This document shows, in pieces, positions 38,994-50,950 of a stretch of DNA of 64,000 bases. The stretch lies in the NCBI GenBank assembly GCA_030998015.1, contig JARWMV010000233.1, forward strand, positions 2,418,001 to 2,482,000. Direction: 5' to 3'. A program made the position numbers and the translations under genes. The notes under the pieces were generated by a model that searched no databases, was not told the origin of the DNA, and saw only the letters and a list, made by a program, of their open reading frames with translations. The stretch is from Ceratorhiza oryzae-sativae (taxonomy: Eukaryota; Basidiomycota; Agaricomycetes; Cantharellales; Ceratobasidiaceae). How positions within the stretch are numbered: the first letter of the stretch is position 1; every line of letters starts with the position of its first letter.

Positions 38994-40738
38994 TCATCTT
39001 GTTCTTAGGTAGCACGACGTTTCTGCTTCTCGACCCGGGTGGGGCGCTTGAGCTGGGTGTCCAAAGGAGTACCAGCGTAGTTGCTGCAATGATTCAAAAT
39101 TGCCGCGGCATTTTTGCTGTCCATTTTCATCTTGGACCAAGCGTCGAGTTTCTTGTCCATCTGTGGAGGGACTGGCGCAAATAACCGGGTTTCGCTCTCC
39201 AAGTCGCTCGGCTGGGTATCCGCGGCCAGTTAAGAGTATCGTTTGTATACTTGGTCGTCTTTTCGCGCGTTGCGCGTCCAGTCCTTCACCCAATGTCTTG
39301 AGTTTGTGCAGTGATATCTTGAGGACCCCTTCGCCCCCTGCTTGGGTTTGGCGCAAAATCGTCATATCACAGGGCTGAACCATCGTAAATAAATCAAAAA
39401 TAAATCAAGAAATCTAGTTGACACCGACCTTCACTTGCCCAAGGATAGGCTTCACAATTGACACGAGAACCTCGCACATGTCTGTGGTGCAAGTCAGAAA
39501 CAAGCCCCTTCCACTGTTTAGTCTCCGGGTCTCGCTCACCTGCATGGACATATCATACTTGTTCAATCCTTCGGTGTCGTATCCACTGCATTCGGCAAGC
39601 GCAAATAGCCTATCAATGTGTTCCATCGCCAAGTCGCCGATTCCGAGGTTTGCAGCCATGAACATAAAGTCCAGCATGCCCTGTTGGATGCCGTACATAA
39701 TGAGTAGAGATTCCTCGATTTTCGAATGACCCCCATATTGACAGGAGAGAGAAAGGAAAAAATCCACCGCCTGTATGTTCTTGTGGCTAAGGGAGGGCAA
39801 CATTGACAGGAACATCAGGACGAGTTCCAGCGAGTTAAGCATGTTGGATCGAGTTGGCCGGATAGGAAACGGGATGATATGTGGGTTGGTTTATAATGCT
39901 GCTGTCGTGCAGAATCGATATGCGCAATATAGAGTTGTGAAAATTTGTCAACCAGGTGAACACGACGGTGACGCTGGCGGAGGGAACAGACAAGCTCAAA
40001 CGTGCAACTCTTGAACCGCGCTGCTTATGCACACCCAGCAAATGCCTGGTTTAATCCCGTCTTCCAGTAGAAATCGTTGACCAGAAAGAGGCCCAAGAGC
40101 TCAAATAAACCAAGCAAACGCATAGGCTTTCCCATGCCGAAATGAGCAGCGAAAGTACCCAAAATCCCTGTTGGTCACTGCATCATCGTCGATATACGCT
40201 GCTTTCAAGATTTTTCTTGCGCCAAGTGTGGGCTTGCAGGGGTGTGGGCTTGCAGGGAGCGGGGATGTCGTGGATCAAATCCAAGATGATCAACAGTGTT
40301 GTCAGCATTAGATGACCATAACTCAGCTTGGTTCGCGGCTTCTGAAGGTCAATGAGATGGCCATGTTGAAGGAAATTAGAAGCCCGCAACTGAGCTCTGG
40401 AATCTAGACCGGGGTGGCTACGTTCCAACTTGTAGGGGAGAGCACGACTTGCTCGCCATTCCGATGCTGTCCGGGTTTCAAAGAACTGATGTCGATGCAG
40501 GGTGTGGTTCGGAGTCCAGCGGATCCACCTTCCATATAGCCATGCGCAGCAAGTTCAGAGTTTCTTCAGGGGCCACAATGATCGCATGTGAATGAAGATA
40601 TTTGATTGGCAGGGACAAACAAAGTCTCAGGGTACCATATTCATCCGGAACCTGAAGCTGTATCCAGGTTGTTTCTGGAGGTTGGTCCCCCATGTCCATC
40701 TGGTGTCCTTGGCCTCTTTCGATGCCATCTAATATCAA
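38994..40738 (-). CDS. Unrecognised multi-exon protein
   Basis: Minus-strand segments fit one gene: 40738-40478 (opening MILDGIERGQGHQMDMGD), a piece around 40428-40183, a helical exon 39842-39414 (LELVLMFLSMLPSLSHKNIQ, HIDRLFALAECSGYDTEG), and a C-terminal exon 39383-38994 ending TRVEKQKRRAT. The last exon needs a one-base shift near 39240 (frame QTIL to LAADTQPSDLE). Helix-rich, no signal peptide or known motif. It could be a lineage-specific scaffold or regulator; no function is suggested. Confidence 0.4.
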
Positions 40739-40904
40739 TCATTTCCCGCGAAATTAAATAAATAAAAATGTTATGTCTTCTTTGCTCGCTCTCAAATCAT
40801 AATAACATCGAGTTGGCGATGGGTCAGGTTGTATGCGCCCCGTATGTCAGTGCTCGAGGATATGAGTGCTTCCAAGTCGGCGATTTAACGTTCACACCAA
40901 GTAG

Positions 40905-42201
40905 TTATGAAATACTCTTCTTACGTGGGAACGTGGGGTCCAGATCTAGCTACAAACGACATGCTCTATATCTTGATTCCATATATATGACACACCTTGA
41001 ACAAAACACAACTTTCATGGCTAGCCAACTCCCTAACGGTGTCCTCTATCAAGCTTTCCGCCTCTTCATTCCCCAGGCCAATATCTTTGACCAGGCCGCA
41101 CATGTCTCGCATGGACGTCACCGCCAAATTCCTAAAGTATGGGGCCATCTTCGGGTCGACCTGATTCATACACTCACATCCGTCGTGTGGATAACCAGGA
41201 TACATTCGCGTTACTGTTTCTATCTTGTGGAAACCTTTGGCGCCGTTATCCCAGAGGTTGGATCCCGATGCAAGCCATTGTGGAAGCTTTTCACAAGTGT
41301 CTGGGTCGATCCCCATGGCGCTTACAAACTTTCGAACGATGTCGTGAAGCTGGCATCCACGGGGGTTCGTCTGTCGAGCCACTTTGGTGGGATCCTTTGG
41401 ATCCCAAAAGGTTGGAATATAGTCGTTGATGTAGATAAGCCCCCCTGGTCGAAGGACGCGGTATGCTTCGCGCAGGAGCGCCCGGTAGTCTCTAACCTGA
41501 TTCAAATTGGTCAACGTTTGATGTTTTGTTTGCAAACCCTACCATTTCTACTATAATGTTCAGAAATACTGCATCCTGCGACTCATTCTCCAGCAGTAAT
41601 CCTTCGGTATAGTCGAATACTTCAAATTCGACGTTGTGGCGCGGGACGTGGGGGATCGCTGGTACAACGTCCACGGTGCGAAAACGGACGTGTGGGAACT
41701 GCGTAGCCATCGACTGAATCCTATTTTTCAACGCCCAAGCGCGTCAACCCTTTTTCTGAGAAGCGGTAGAAGCTCCAGGCTCACCACGTTCCAGCTTTTG
41801 TCCCTAGCTCCAGCACGCGCCTTTGCCTGCTGTGGATGGGGGCAAGAATCTCCTGAACCGGTCCGACATAGTCTCCCTCAAATATGTGCTTGCTCAGGAG
41901 ATATTGTATCACGTATCGCCGGATATTGTCAGCCGGGAACCATTTCACGATCGTCTCGCTCGCAGGGTGTTGGCGTCCGTGGTGCATCACGAAATAACCT
42001 GATTAATTTAACATTGTACCGATTTGCATGATGCGATCAGCCGAGCCAGGACTCACCAGGGAGATCCAGATTCTCAATCGTCGCCGTCGAGGACGTCGAG
42101 TCTGTCTCGGAAAAAATGACAGACGGAGGGGATTCAGGACCTGGGAGAACATGATAGACGATCGAGCCGGTCTCTGTATCGTAATAGGCAAATGCGCTCA
42201 T
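40905..42201 (-). CDS. Class I SAM-dependent methyltransferase, third copy
   Basis: Starts MSAFAYYDTETGSIVYHVLP at 42201. Exon 2 reads GYFVMHHGRQHPASETIVKW and ends with motif I, RRVLELGTKAGTW. Exon 3 is SMATQFPHVRFRTVDVVPAIP through FEVFDYTEGLL. After a roughly 52-nt intron comes LLREAYRVLRPGGLIYINDYIP and a long C-terminal region (EKLPQWLASGSNLWDNGAKGF, YFRNLAVTSMRDMCGLVKDIGL). A final small exon after an intron would give LDLDPTFPRKKSIS and a stop at 40905-40907; without it the frame ends near 40966. No frame break found. The middle glycine of motif I is Lys. It is related in layout to the two methyltransferases at the left end but clearly more distant. Confidence 0.7.
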
Positions 42202-43935
42202 AGTCTAGCCACGTGTTGAGAGGTCGAGGAACCGGGGCGTCGATGTGCGTGTGTGTGGGGGAGAGGCTGAGGCTGTGCCTGGGTGACGGGACGTGGCGTC
42301 AATAATGTGGCCAAACATCAGCCGCCTAAACGATCCGCCGGCCGTTTCACGCCTTCGGGAACAGCCGGCTGGCTGTGGCGTGTGGGTGGCACTCTGTTGG
42401 CCCAGGTGGCTAGCGAGTCTGAGCGTCATGAGTAGGTGATGTGGGGAGGCCCGTACTCGACGCTTCGTAGAACAGATTGCATACTAATCGTCTCGTCGAC
42501 ATTGCCGAGTAGACCGAGGTTTGTTGGCGCGGTGCGTTCAAAGTTACCCCAGTATTTGTCCAGGACTGGTGAGAGCGCGAGCCAAAGCGTGGGAATGATA
42601 CATGTCTGAGAGTTTGGATTTAGCAGAGATTTATTCCTGGCAGTTGACAGACTTTGGAACCACCGATCATCCTTGGGGCCACACAAATGAGAAGTTAGTA
42701 TAATGAGAGAAGTGCTCGCGTTTCAGAGTTACCAGTGCGCGATGTGGTCAAGAATCTGAATAAAGTTGAGTTGGCTTACAAAGCTTGCTTATCATATGGT
42801 AGAAATTTGAACTGTGGATTGAATTATTCATCACACCCGCCGCGAGCATGCATCTGCCGTATGGGTCTACTGAATCACTGTTCTTCTGCGCTCACTTTCC
42901 CCCCTGCCCGCTCGGGTGATTGGCCGGTGGACCTCGCCTTGGTCAGTCGCCCTCGACGCCTCCCACTCTACCGTATCCTGATTTATCCTAACATTCATGC
43001 ATATGTCAACCGTATTTTCATCTACTATATTTCCTATAGACACTCCTCTTGTAAAGTGAAATCTAGAAAAGTGTACATATTACGGTACCAGATGTCGAGA
43101 TGGAGGACCACATATGTAGCTCACTATTCACCTGTATTGTGACTCGGGGATGAAACTTACGGATCGCCCATTCTAAGATTCGCATACGATGTCGCACCCG
43201 AGACCAGGGCAACACGCAAAGTCTCAGATACTCAAGAAACATCATTGAAACGGACACAGCTCATTGCAGCGGAATGAAGAAATTACCTCGCCCTCTTGCT
43301 TACATGTGAGCTTCTGCCTCTTGGCCGCTACTTCGAATGGCGTGGGAAACGTGACAGCAACGGCGAAACAAACTGCAACGAGGATGGCATTCTCCATCGT
43401 GGCAGGTGGCAAGCTCGATAACCAAAACTCGAAAAGTTGATGGGGGACGTTTGAGAAATTGTCGATATCGGACCAGCTTTTGGTTGCACCTCACGAGTAC
43501 ACAGACGGGATGGGGAATATATTGACCCAGATTTCCAATCCGAACGTGTCATAGGCTACGCCGCAATATAACGAATAGACGATTCTTGCATTTTGTGAAT
43601 CTTCTCGTCTCGTTTGTCGTGTGGAGCACTCGTTCCAATTGTTGTTCGAGTTCGGATCTAAATCGCGACACGGTGAACTGAGGCGCTGGTTGAAAGGCGA
43701 CCCTCTCCATACTTGGGCATGCTATCCTTTTCGGCTCCCAATTGGGGTGCGCTTAATTTCTCATCAAAAGGCGTGGAGTAGAATGACAGTTGGTACACCA
43801 AAACCGCCACCGACGCATGCACGCTCCAATTTGGGATCGGAATTTCTATTCTCGGTTGTTTGTCCATGTGAATCGTGATATTGGGTGGTGTATGAGACGC
43901 GCTGAACTCGCCTGCTTCTTGTAACAGGACGAATC
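42202..43935. other. Intergenic, one weak minus-strand frame
   Basis: A minus-strand frame 42686-42426 (containing PTLWLALSPVLDKYWGNFERT) looks protein-like but is isolated and motif-free. The rest is empty. Confidence 0.3.
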
Positions 43936-43939
43936 TACG

Positions 43940-44408
43940 TTATCCCAGCTGGAGCTATCCCCGGGTGTGGTTGAATTCTTCCAGCACCGGGGAAGGCGAC
44001 GAAACACCTGATGCGATATCTGGAGCGCATAGGATTGCTATAAAGGACGAACAGGTGACTGTACCATTCCGCACATTGACTAAAAGATGACATCGCATAC
44101 ATCAGAACGCACGCACGTAAAGAAACTCATAGCGAAGAAAAGGACGGAGAGGGCCAGGGGGCTACCTAGAGGGATACCAAAACCGCAACTGCAGAACTGG
44201 GGCGCCCTGGGGCTCTAAAACGACCGAGAGGTCGGACGGCAGGGGGGCGAAGGCTCGTCTGTCGGGCGTTGCTCGGGGTATTAGGATACAGGCTCAGGGG
44301 CCGACGATGGGGCGGAGCAGAAGGCATTCTCCTATACCATAAACTGCTGTAACTGTCTTACATAGCCACGGGCTGAACGGACAGAATAAACTGGACTCCA
44401 AAAAAAAT
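43940..44408 (+). mobile_element. 5'-truncated LINE 3' end (copy B)
   Basis: Begins in a polyprotein tail (PAPGKATKHLMRYLERIGLL, then stop), continues into a 3' untranslated region sharing the GGCAGGGGGGCGAAGGCTCG and GCCGACGATGGGGCGGA blocks with copy A, and ends AATAAACTGGACTCC plus eight A. It is longer in the untranslated part than copy A. Confidence 0.7.
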
Positions 44409-45607
44409 ATTCTTCTAGCATGACCCTGGACATTGCGAATGTCGTTGCTTGCGATGTTGATCATTGCTTCAGGTTAGCGCGGCACATATCATTGAAGCAC
44501 ACCCCACACAAACCAACGAGTGGTAGTAGAAATTACCTTGAAACCTCCACCATCGTGACTAATTTAACTTGACGGAGAAAGCACAAGGCCGCGAGGGTTA
44601 TACCTAACTCGGGCGCCGGTCTAGATTCTTTGTCTTCTCGCGAGGTGATCCATTTCACTAGGGCGAGGATCGACATCATTCAAAACAACTTTGTCGTTCT
44701 TTGCGGCCCGAGTGCCCCCGGTTAGCATCCATATACTTGGAGGGGTTCATTGAGCGTATTCAACGTGTGCCAGTAGCTCATATAGGTAACGCTAGGCTGT
44801 TGTAGATGCAAGAGTGAGATCATGCGATAAAGACAACTGATGACAGAGCGAGTTTGGCAGAATTAGAAGCGTTTGACTGTACCTGAGGATTGACTAGGGC
44901 CGGTGCTATTGGAACATTTATGCCGCCTGGACATCACATCCTAGCTCGTCTCGATTAAAGCGCCCAGGAAGTCTGAAGGAGGTCGTGTATCGATGTTTGA
45001 GATCCATCGGCCGCTGTTGAGCTGATGGGGATAGAAATATTGCATCCACATGTGTGAACCGGGTACCTACGTAGGGGAATACCTCGGGCGAGTTGGCCCA
45101 AGGGCGTCAATTTATCGAGGGCAATCGGAGCAAATGTGCGCCGGTCGCACAGCCCTGTCACTCACTACGCGTACTTGCCTTGGTAAATGGAACAAATGAC
45201 ATCAATAAATCGGTGGGAACGCAGACTAGATGATACCTGATGCGGTTTAATGAGAAGCTTCGTGAGCGGGGACACTTCCCGACTAGTACGAATCTGGGGG
45301 GGACCTGGCTGCCGCTTCGGAGAGCTGTAACGTAACGCGTGGGGTCCAGCCCTCTGGCGATGATCAGGCCGCACGAGTGGCCGCGGCACCGCCGAGGCCG
45401 CTGTCACCACTGATCGTCGACCACGACTGTCGGCCGCCCGTAGCCACCCGCCTGTGCGCCACCCGAGTGCGCCGCCCGCCGTCGAATCGCACCGCCGGGT
45501 TATCCGGTCCTCATCGGGCTTTGTCAGGCGTTATCGCTGCTTGTTCCATCCATCTGTGTTCTCGACCGGAAAAAAAGCTCAGCCAGCGATCCCTCAAAGC
45601 AGCCGCG
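44409..45607. other. Upstream region of the second Zn2Cys6 factor
   Basis: No gene supported. Base composition turns GC-rich from about 45.3 kb, giving long shadow frames on both strands before the ATG at 45608. Confidence 0.4.
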
Positions 45608-48600
45608 ATGGACTACCAACTGTATCCCAACCAGCGCCGGGTGCACAAGAACGCCTACTCTGGCCAGCCCCAGCCATTCGCCGACCCGTACGCATCGTAT
45701 CCCCACCAGCAACACGCGCTCAACGACCAGTACCTCCAATGGCAGCAACACCATGCCCAGTACCAGCCCCAGCCCCTGTCCTCGCACTACACCCACCCGC
45801 AGCAGCAGCAGCAACAGTCCCCCCGCGAGTCCCTGTCGCCGCCATACTCGGCCCCGACCCCGTCCTCGTCCGACTCGTTCATGTCGCCCTCGCCCATCTC
45901 GGCCGGCACCGACGCCCCCTGGCCCGGCAGCCTCAACACCCGCTGGATCACCCCGAGCCCGCTCCTCTCACCCGAATCCGCCGGCCCCAGCCCCGGCCCA
46001 GCGCTCGGCCCAAACGCATGGCCGCCCGCGGGCGAGTTTACATTCCAAACCGCCATCGCCACCAACGGCAACGCCAGCCCGAGCGCGACCGGTGCGTCCA
46101 CGGGCGATGACAAGGACAACGAGCGCTGGGCGATCGGCACCGCCAAGGGCAAGAGGCAGCGCAGCGACGAAAAGGAAAAGATCAAGTCGGGCGCGTGTCG
46201 GCACTGCAAACGGCTCAAGGTGCGTGGGTCGGCCTGTCGGTGCCAGCCAGCGCCTCGCTGACGGACCTGGGGGGGTCCAAACCCAGATGAAATGCACGTT
46301 TGACCCGCCTAATGCTGCGACGTGCCAGCGGTGTCGAAGCAGCGGCCAGGACTGCGTCGTCGAGGGTCGCAAGCCGAGAAAGAACTCTGAGTGGGTGTTC
46401 ATCTATCCGGTTTCATATGTCTCATCTGATCTCATTTCGACTCCTCCCCGTATCGTATCTTGCAACACGCACACACCAGACCACTTGAACAGCTCTCCGC
46501 CCAAATCGAAGACAAGGAAGAAATCATCCAGGGTCTCCTCCGAATCATTCACCCGCCCCAATCCACGTCCGAGTCCAAACCCGACACCGCAGAAGTATGG
46601 CGATGGATCGAACGCGGTGCCCGCTCGCTCATGCTCCCCCCATCCGGCATCGAGCCCGAGCCCAACAAGACGGCGAAGAGGAGCGTTGCCAGTCGACTCG
46701 ACTCCATTCGGCTTGCTCGCCGATCTCTCGCTCAACGATCGGGACGATAAGAGCACGAGCAAGGACAAGAGCGTCGGTCGAACCACTGGCGAGCAGGGAC
46801 TCCAGGTCGGAGTCGCCAACGCCGAGTACTTCAAGCCCGGCCCGATGGCCCACCCCGAGCTTAGACGTATCATGTCGAGCGGCAGATGGTGCCCGAGATC
46901 TTGACTCTTGGTGTCGTGACCGACGACGAGGTCGAGCACTTGTTCCGCATGTGAGTCGTCGATCGGGCTTGGCTTTGGACGACCGAGATTGATGTGTTTG
47001 GTGTGGTAGATTCCATGAGCGGATTGACGTGAGTGTTGGGGCTGACGAAAAAAAAAAAAAAAAGTCCCTGATTCGGTTTCCTAGGCCGTGATTGCGATCA
47101 TCGATCCGACGATTCATACGGTCGCGGGCGTCAAGGCCCGATGTCCATTTTTGTTCACAGTTAGTGAGTGCAAAGTTGACATCTGTCCGCAAACTACCCG
47201 ATTTGACCATCCATTTAACTCGTTTCGTTATCCGGATCAACTCTAGTTTGCGCCGTCGCGTCTCGATACTGGATCGAACGTCCCGAGCTCTACACTGTGC
47301 TCATGCACCACGCCAAGGCCGCGGCTGCCACGGCCATTACCGACGGATGGAAGTCGCTCGAGGTATGCCAGGCCTATCTCTTGCTGAGTGTCTATCCTCA
47401 GCCGGCGCGGAGCTGGGAAGAGGATCGGGCGTGGTTGTTTCTGGGTTGTGCGATCCGGTAGGTTTGGGCATGGATCGAGAGGGGGTTTGCTCATGGGCGG
47501 TACAGGTTGGCGATGGATTTGAACTTGTACAAGCAAGGGACCAAGACGTTTGTCAACGAGGCGCACGAGCGAGAAGTGTTGAACCGGACAAGGACCTGGT
47601 TGATTTGTTTCAACATGTGCGTGCGTTGTTATTCGCTTGCTGGTATGGACTGATATTTTCACAGGGACCGCGCGCTTGCAACTCGACTCGGTCGTCCGAC
47701 GACGATTCCCGAGGACTATATCGTCCGTCATTCGAGGGACTGGTGGCGTCGTTCGAAATACAATGGCCGACTGGACGTCCATTTGTGTTTCTATACCCAA
47801 CTGTTACGAACGGTCACTCGGTACTTTAGTTTGATCTATTCCGATCCAGAGAGCCTCACTGGGTTCAACGAGGTGAGCCCTTGGTCCTGCTCGAAAAGGC
47901 AGGCCGACTCAATCAATACACGCAGAGCACCGAGTTTGGACCGATCACTCGGGCGTTTGATGACGAGATGGAACAGTTTAGGCAAGATGCCGAACAAACG
48001 TATTCGAGCATTCCCGAGGCAAAGCACCCGGTGTGTCAATATCGACTCGCTTTGGTGAGTATCCCTCTCGTGAATGTTTCGATTGTAAAGCTGACGCCCG
48101 TGCTAGCTGCCTTTGTAAGTGTTGCACGAAACGTTCTCTGAACAAGACTCAATCGTTCCCAGGGCCATTTCGTATTACCGCCTGGTCATGTACTCGTTTG
48201 GCCTCGAACATGCACATCGCTCGTCGGTAGAGCCTGGAAACATGTTTCTCGCTCGGGTGAGTCGGACTCGTATCGAATGCCCCGTGTCGAAGTTGATTGC
48301 CCTCCCAGTCGATCGATACCGCCTCCGAGGTGGTACGAATAACCAACGAGGACCTTCCGATGTACGAGTTTCACCGCTACTCGCCCGACGGTCACTGGAT
48401 GTGGTCGGTATTTGGTGAGCCGAGCTTTGTTTGGTGATATTTGGGAGGGGGTTTGCTGACCAGCCCTTGGTTATACAGCCGCGGCTTTCTTGATCAAGGT
48501 TTGCCCCCTTCTGTCGTGCTTACGCGTTTGCTGATGTTCCTAGCAGCTTGCGAACCCGCGGACCAAACAACCGCCTCACTTGACGATGACCCCAGCCTCA

Positions 48601-48973
48601 GCGAGAGTCTTCCATGGCGCTCGTCCGAAAGTTTATCACCACTCTCGAGATGAGCGCGGTCGACAACCGACACGCCCCAGCCCTGTACGCCCGATACCTG
48701 AAAAAGGTCTTGGGCGAACCCGGACACGTGAACATTACCCCCGCACAAAGTCCCGGCGCTGTCCCGCTCTCACCGGGACCGCCCGACTCGGCCGCGTCGC
48801 CCCTGACCGTTCCGCACGTGATGAATTCTGGCTTGATGCCGCCTCGCGCGTCGAGCGTCGGGCCGGAAGAGGATGTGTTGGCCGCGATGTATTCGCTCAG
48901 TGGAGACTTTTGGGATAATGCGCTGTTGCCGGGGACGTGGGGTATGATTGGCACGTATGGTGCGAAGAGATGA
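45608..48973 (+). CDS. Zn(II)2Cys6 fungal transcription factor, paralogue of the 17-23 kb gene
   Basis: Opens MDYQLYPNQRRVHKNAYSGQ. N-terminus rich in Gln, Pro and Ser (QQQQQQSPRESLSPPYSAP), nuclear-localisation-like KGKRQRSDEKEKIK, then the zinc cluster CRHCKRLK / MKCTFDPPNAATCQRCRS, then SGQDCVVEGRKPRKNS with spacing identical to the paralogue. Intron 46220-46286 (67 nt) splits the cluster at the same Lys/Met junction. Then a linker (LEQLSAQIEDKEEIIQGLLRII), the fungal regulatory domain (VCAVASRYWIERPELYTVLMHHAKAAAA-like segment, ITDGWKSLEVCQAYLLLSVYP), AMDLNLYKQGTKTFVNEAHERE, and a C-terminal tail with EEDVLAAMYSL, shared with the paralogue. It lacks the long Gly-rich tail of the first copy. 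A 17-base A run lies in an intron at about 47048-47064. Regulatory target unknown. Confidence 0.85.
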
Positions 48974-50280
48974 GGGTGTGTGTATGTGTGTGGTATTGTC
49001 GGATGGATGGGTCGGTGGCGATTGAGCGTTTTGCTTTTCGCCCTGCGTGTTTGGAAGGATGGTCCAGATGTCGAGGCTTTGGATATTGTGTGTTTTGCTT
49101 TTATCATGTGCTATGTGATCGTTTTCCTCCGTTTTTTTTTTTGTCTTTTTGCTTGTGCAGATGTCTCAAAGTCATTGTTGTATTTTATTGATCGAGTCAA
49201 TGAGAGGTGTGTAGAGTTGTCGTCTTGAGACGGGTGTATGCGTGTGTTGCGTTTCGGGTCGTTATGGTTGTGAGTTTTACACCCGCGAGACGGTGGAACG
49301 CTCGGATCGGTAATCGGACACTTGGATCCGATTACTTCTTCCGACCATGTTCTCGTTACCACTATATGTTAACACGTCCTGACCTCACGGGGGCAAGAAT
49401 ACACTTCTCTACCGGCTATCTTCTCTTCTCGTCTAGGTCTCAATGCGCTACCAGAATATGTCCGGCGCACCAAACGTTTCGCTACTCTCTCAAGTCCATA
49501 GTGTCCCATGTCTTCTCTTTCCGGCTCAGCCCCCGCCTTCTACACGGTAGATCTAGTAGTTTACTCTCCGCAAGCGTTTGTCTATTGGGTACAGTAGTAT
49601 GCAGCTATGCTTCTTCTCTGCACCACTCGACGTATAAGGCCTTGCCCCGAAACGACTATAATAGACATGATTCGAAAGAAAAAAAAAAGTTCTTGTTGCC
49701 CCCTATCGGGTGCTTCAAATTACTCGGTCTTACTTGGTAGCTCTCCTTTTCAAAACGTGGCCCCGGCAACTTGAAGCTGTTTTATATGCTACTTATCTCG
49801 TATTATCCTATGACGGAAACATAATAATCAAGCGAGCCGAGTACCAAAAACAAAGTGAGGCTAATTTACGACTTGGGAACAGCACATACATGTTGTGAGG
49901 CTCAAATCGCGTTTTGATGGGAATACTCCAGTCTCATCACATGCAGTTTACAGTAACCTATGCGGATAAGGCCCGAATTCCGAGCATCTAACCAGCTACG
50001 AAACTATCTGGCCATCTGACTAGACTTACCCTTTAGCTTTGTAATCGGCTCACAAATGACTCTGTCGTTGGAGCAACTGACTAAATCAGAATCTGGCTAT
50101 TTGGGCGTCTCGCCACTATAGGGAGCTAATCCATTGTGGTAGTCGTGTGGTGTCGGAATCACACCCGTTGTTGGTTGTGGATTGTTTGATTGCAAAATTA
50201 GCAGTAGTGGCTCATCCAGCCAACATATGGAACGGAAAAGGTTGAAATAAGGGGTTTGACAGCGCAACTGTTGGCACATA
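48974..50280. other. Intergenic, nothing recognised
   Basis: 3' flank of the transcription factor, with T- and A-runs and no supported gene. Confidence 0.45.
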
Positions 50281-50282
50281 AT

Positions 50283-50731
50283 TCACGCTGAAAGACCTGT
50301 CCTCAACTGTTCCAGACTAGACAACAGTTGATCCGCTCCGGGACGTGCAGTAGGATCCTCGTTCCAACACCTTTTGATTAATTCCCAGACGGCGTGAAGG
50401 GTGGCACGGTCGCCCAACTCGAGATCTTCTTCTCTCGCAGGATATCCACCGTGTAGCTGGCGGCGCATCACCCAAACGCCCACACATCCGAAGATCGTGT
50501 CCTAATTTGATCGTCACTACGCCAAATCTCTGGACTGTCCGATGCAGCCGCTCCCGTTCGATAAGTAGGCCCGGCAATTGTTTTCTTATAGATCAAAAAT
50601 TCAGCGCTATAAGATACAGGCTGTATTGAAAATATATGCCAACTTCTTTCTAACCGTGTCCCCTCCTCGCTGTACCAATAAACTAGTCTAAATGCCCCAA
50701 GATACCCAAAGGACCGGCATTCCGCCTGCAT
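50283..50731 (-). pseudogene. Protein kinase C-lobe relic
   Basis: The minus strand reads SDSPEIWRSDDQIRTRSSDVWAFG (kinase subdomains VIII-IX) and, after a frame change, VMRRQLHGGYPA through VWELIKRCWNEDPTARPGAD (subdomain XI). The helices that normally lie between WAFG and the MRR segment are missing, as is the whole N-lobe. A deleted, frameshifted fragment of a tyrosine-kinase-like fungal kinase; it is a different lineage from the WD40-kinases at 58-64 kb, judged by its CW-x6-RP motif. Confidence 0.7.
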
Positions 50732-50950
50732 TCCCGCTACTGCTTCTCAATGGGTGATATAGACCCTCGAAAATAGATCTGCTCGTTAAGATATGTTCGA
50801 GGGGGATATGTCTCGCTGCAAACGAATGCGAGGCAATTCAGACTTGGTTAGCGCATGGCCGGAATTTGGTCCTGTCGCCAAAACGCCCCAGCACGGCGCT
50901 TAGGTAGTGGGTTACGTGAGACGCGTAGAGCGCACGCTCCCACCACCACG

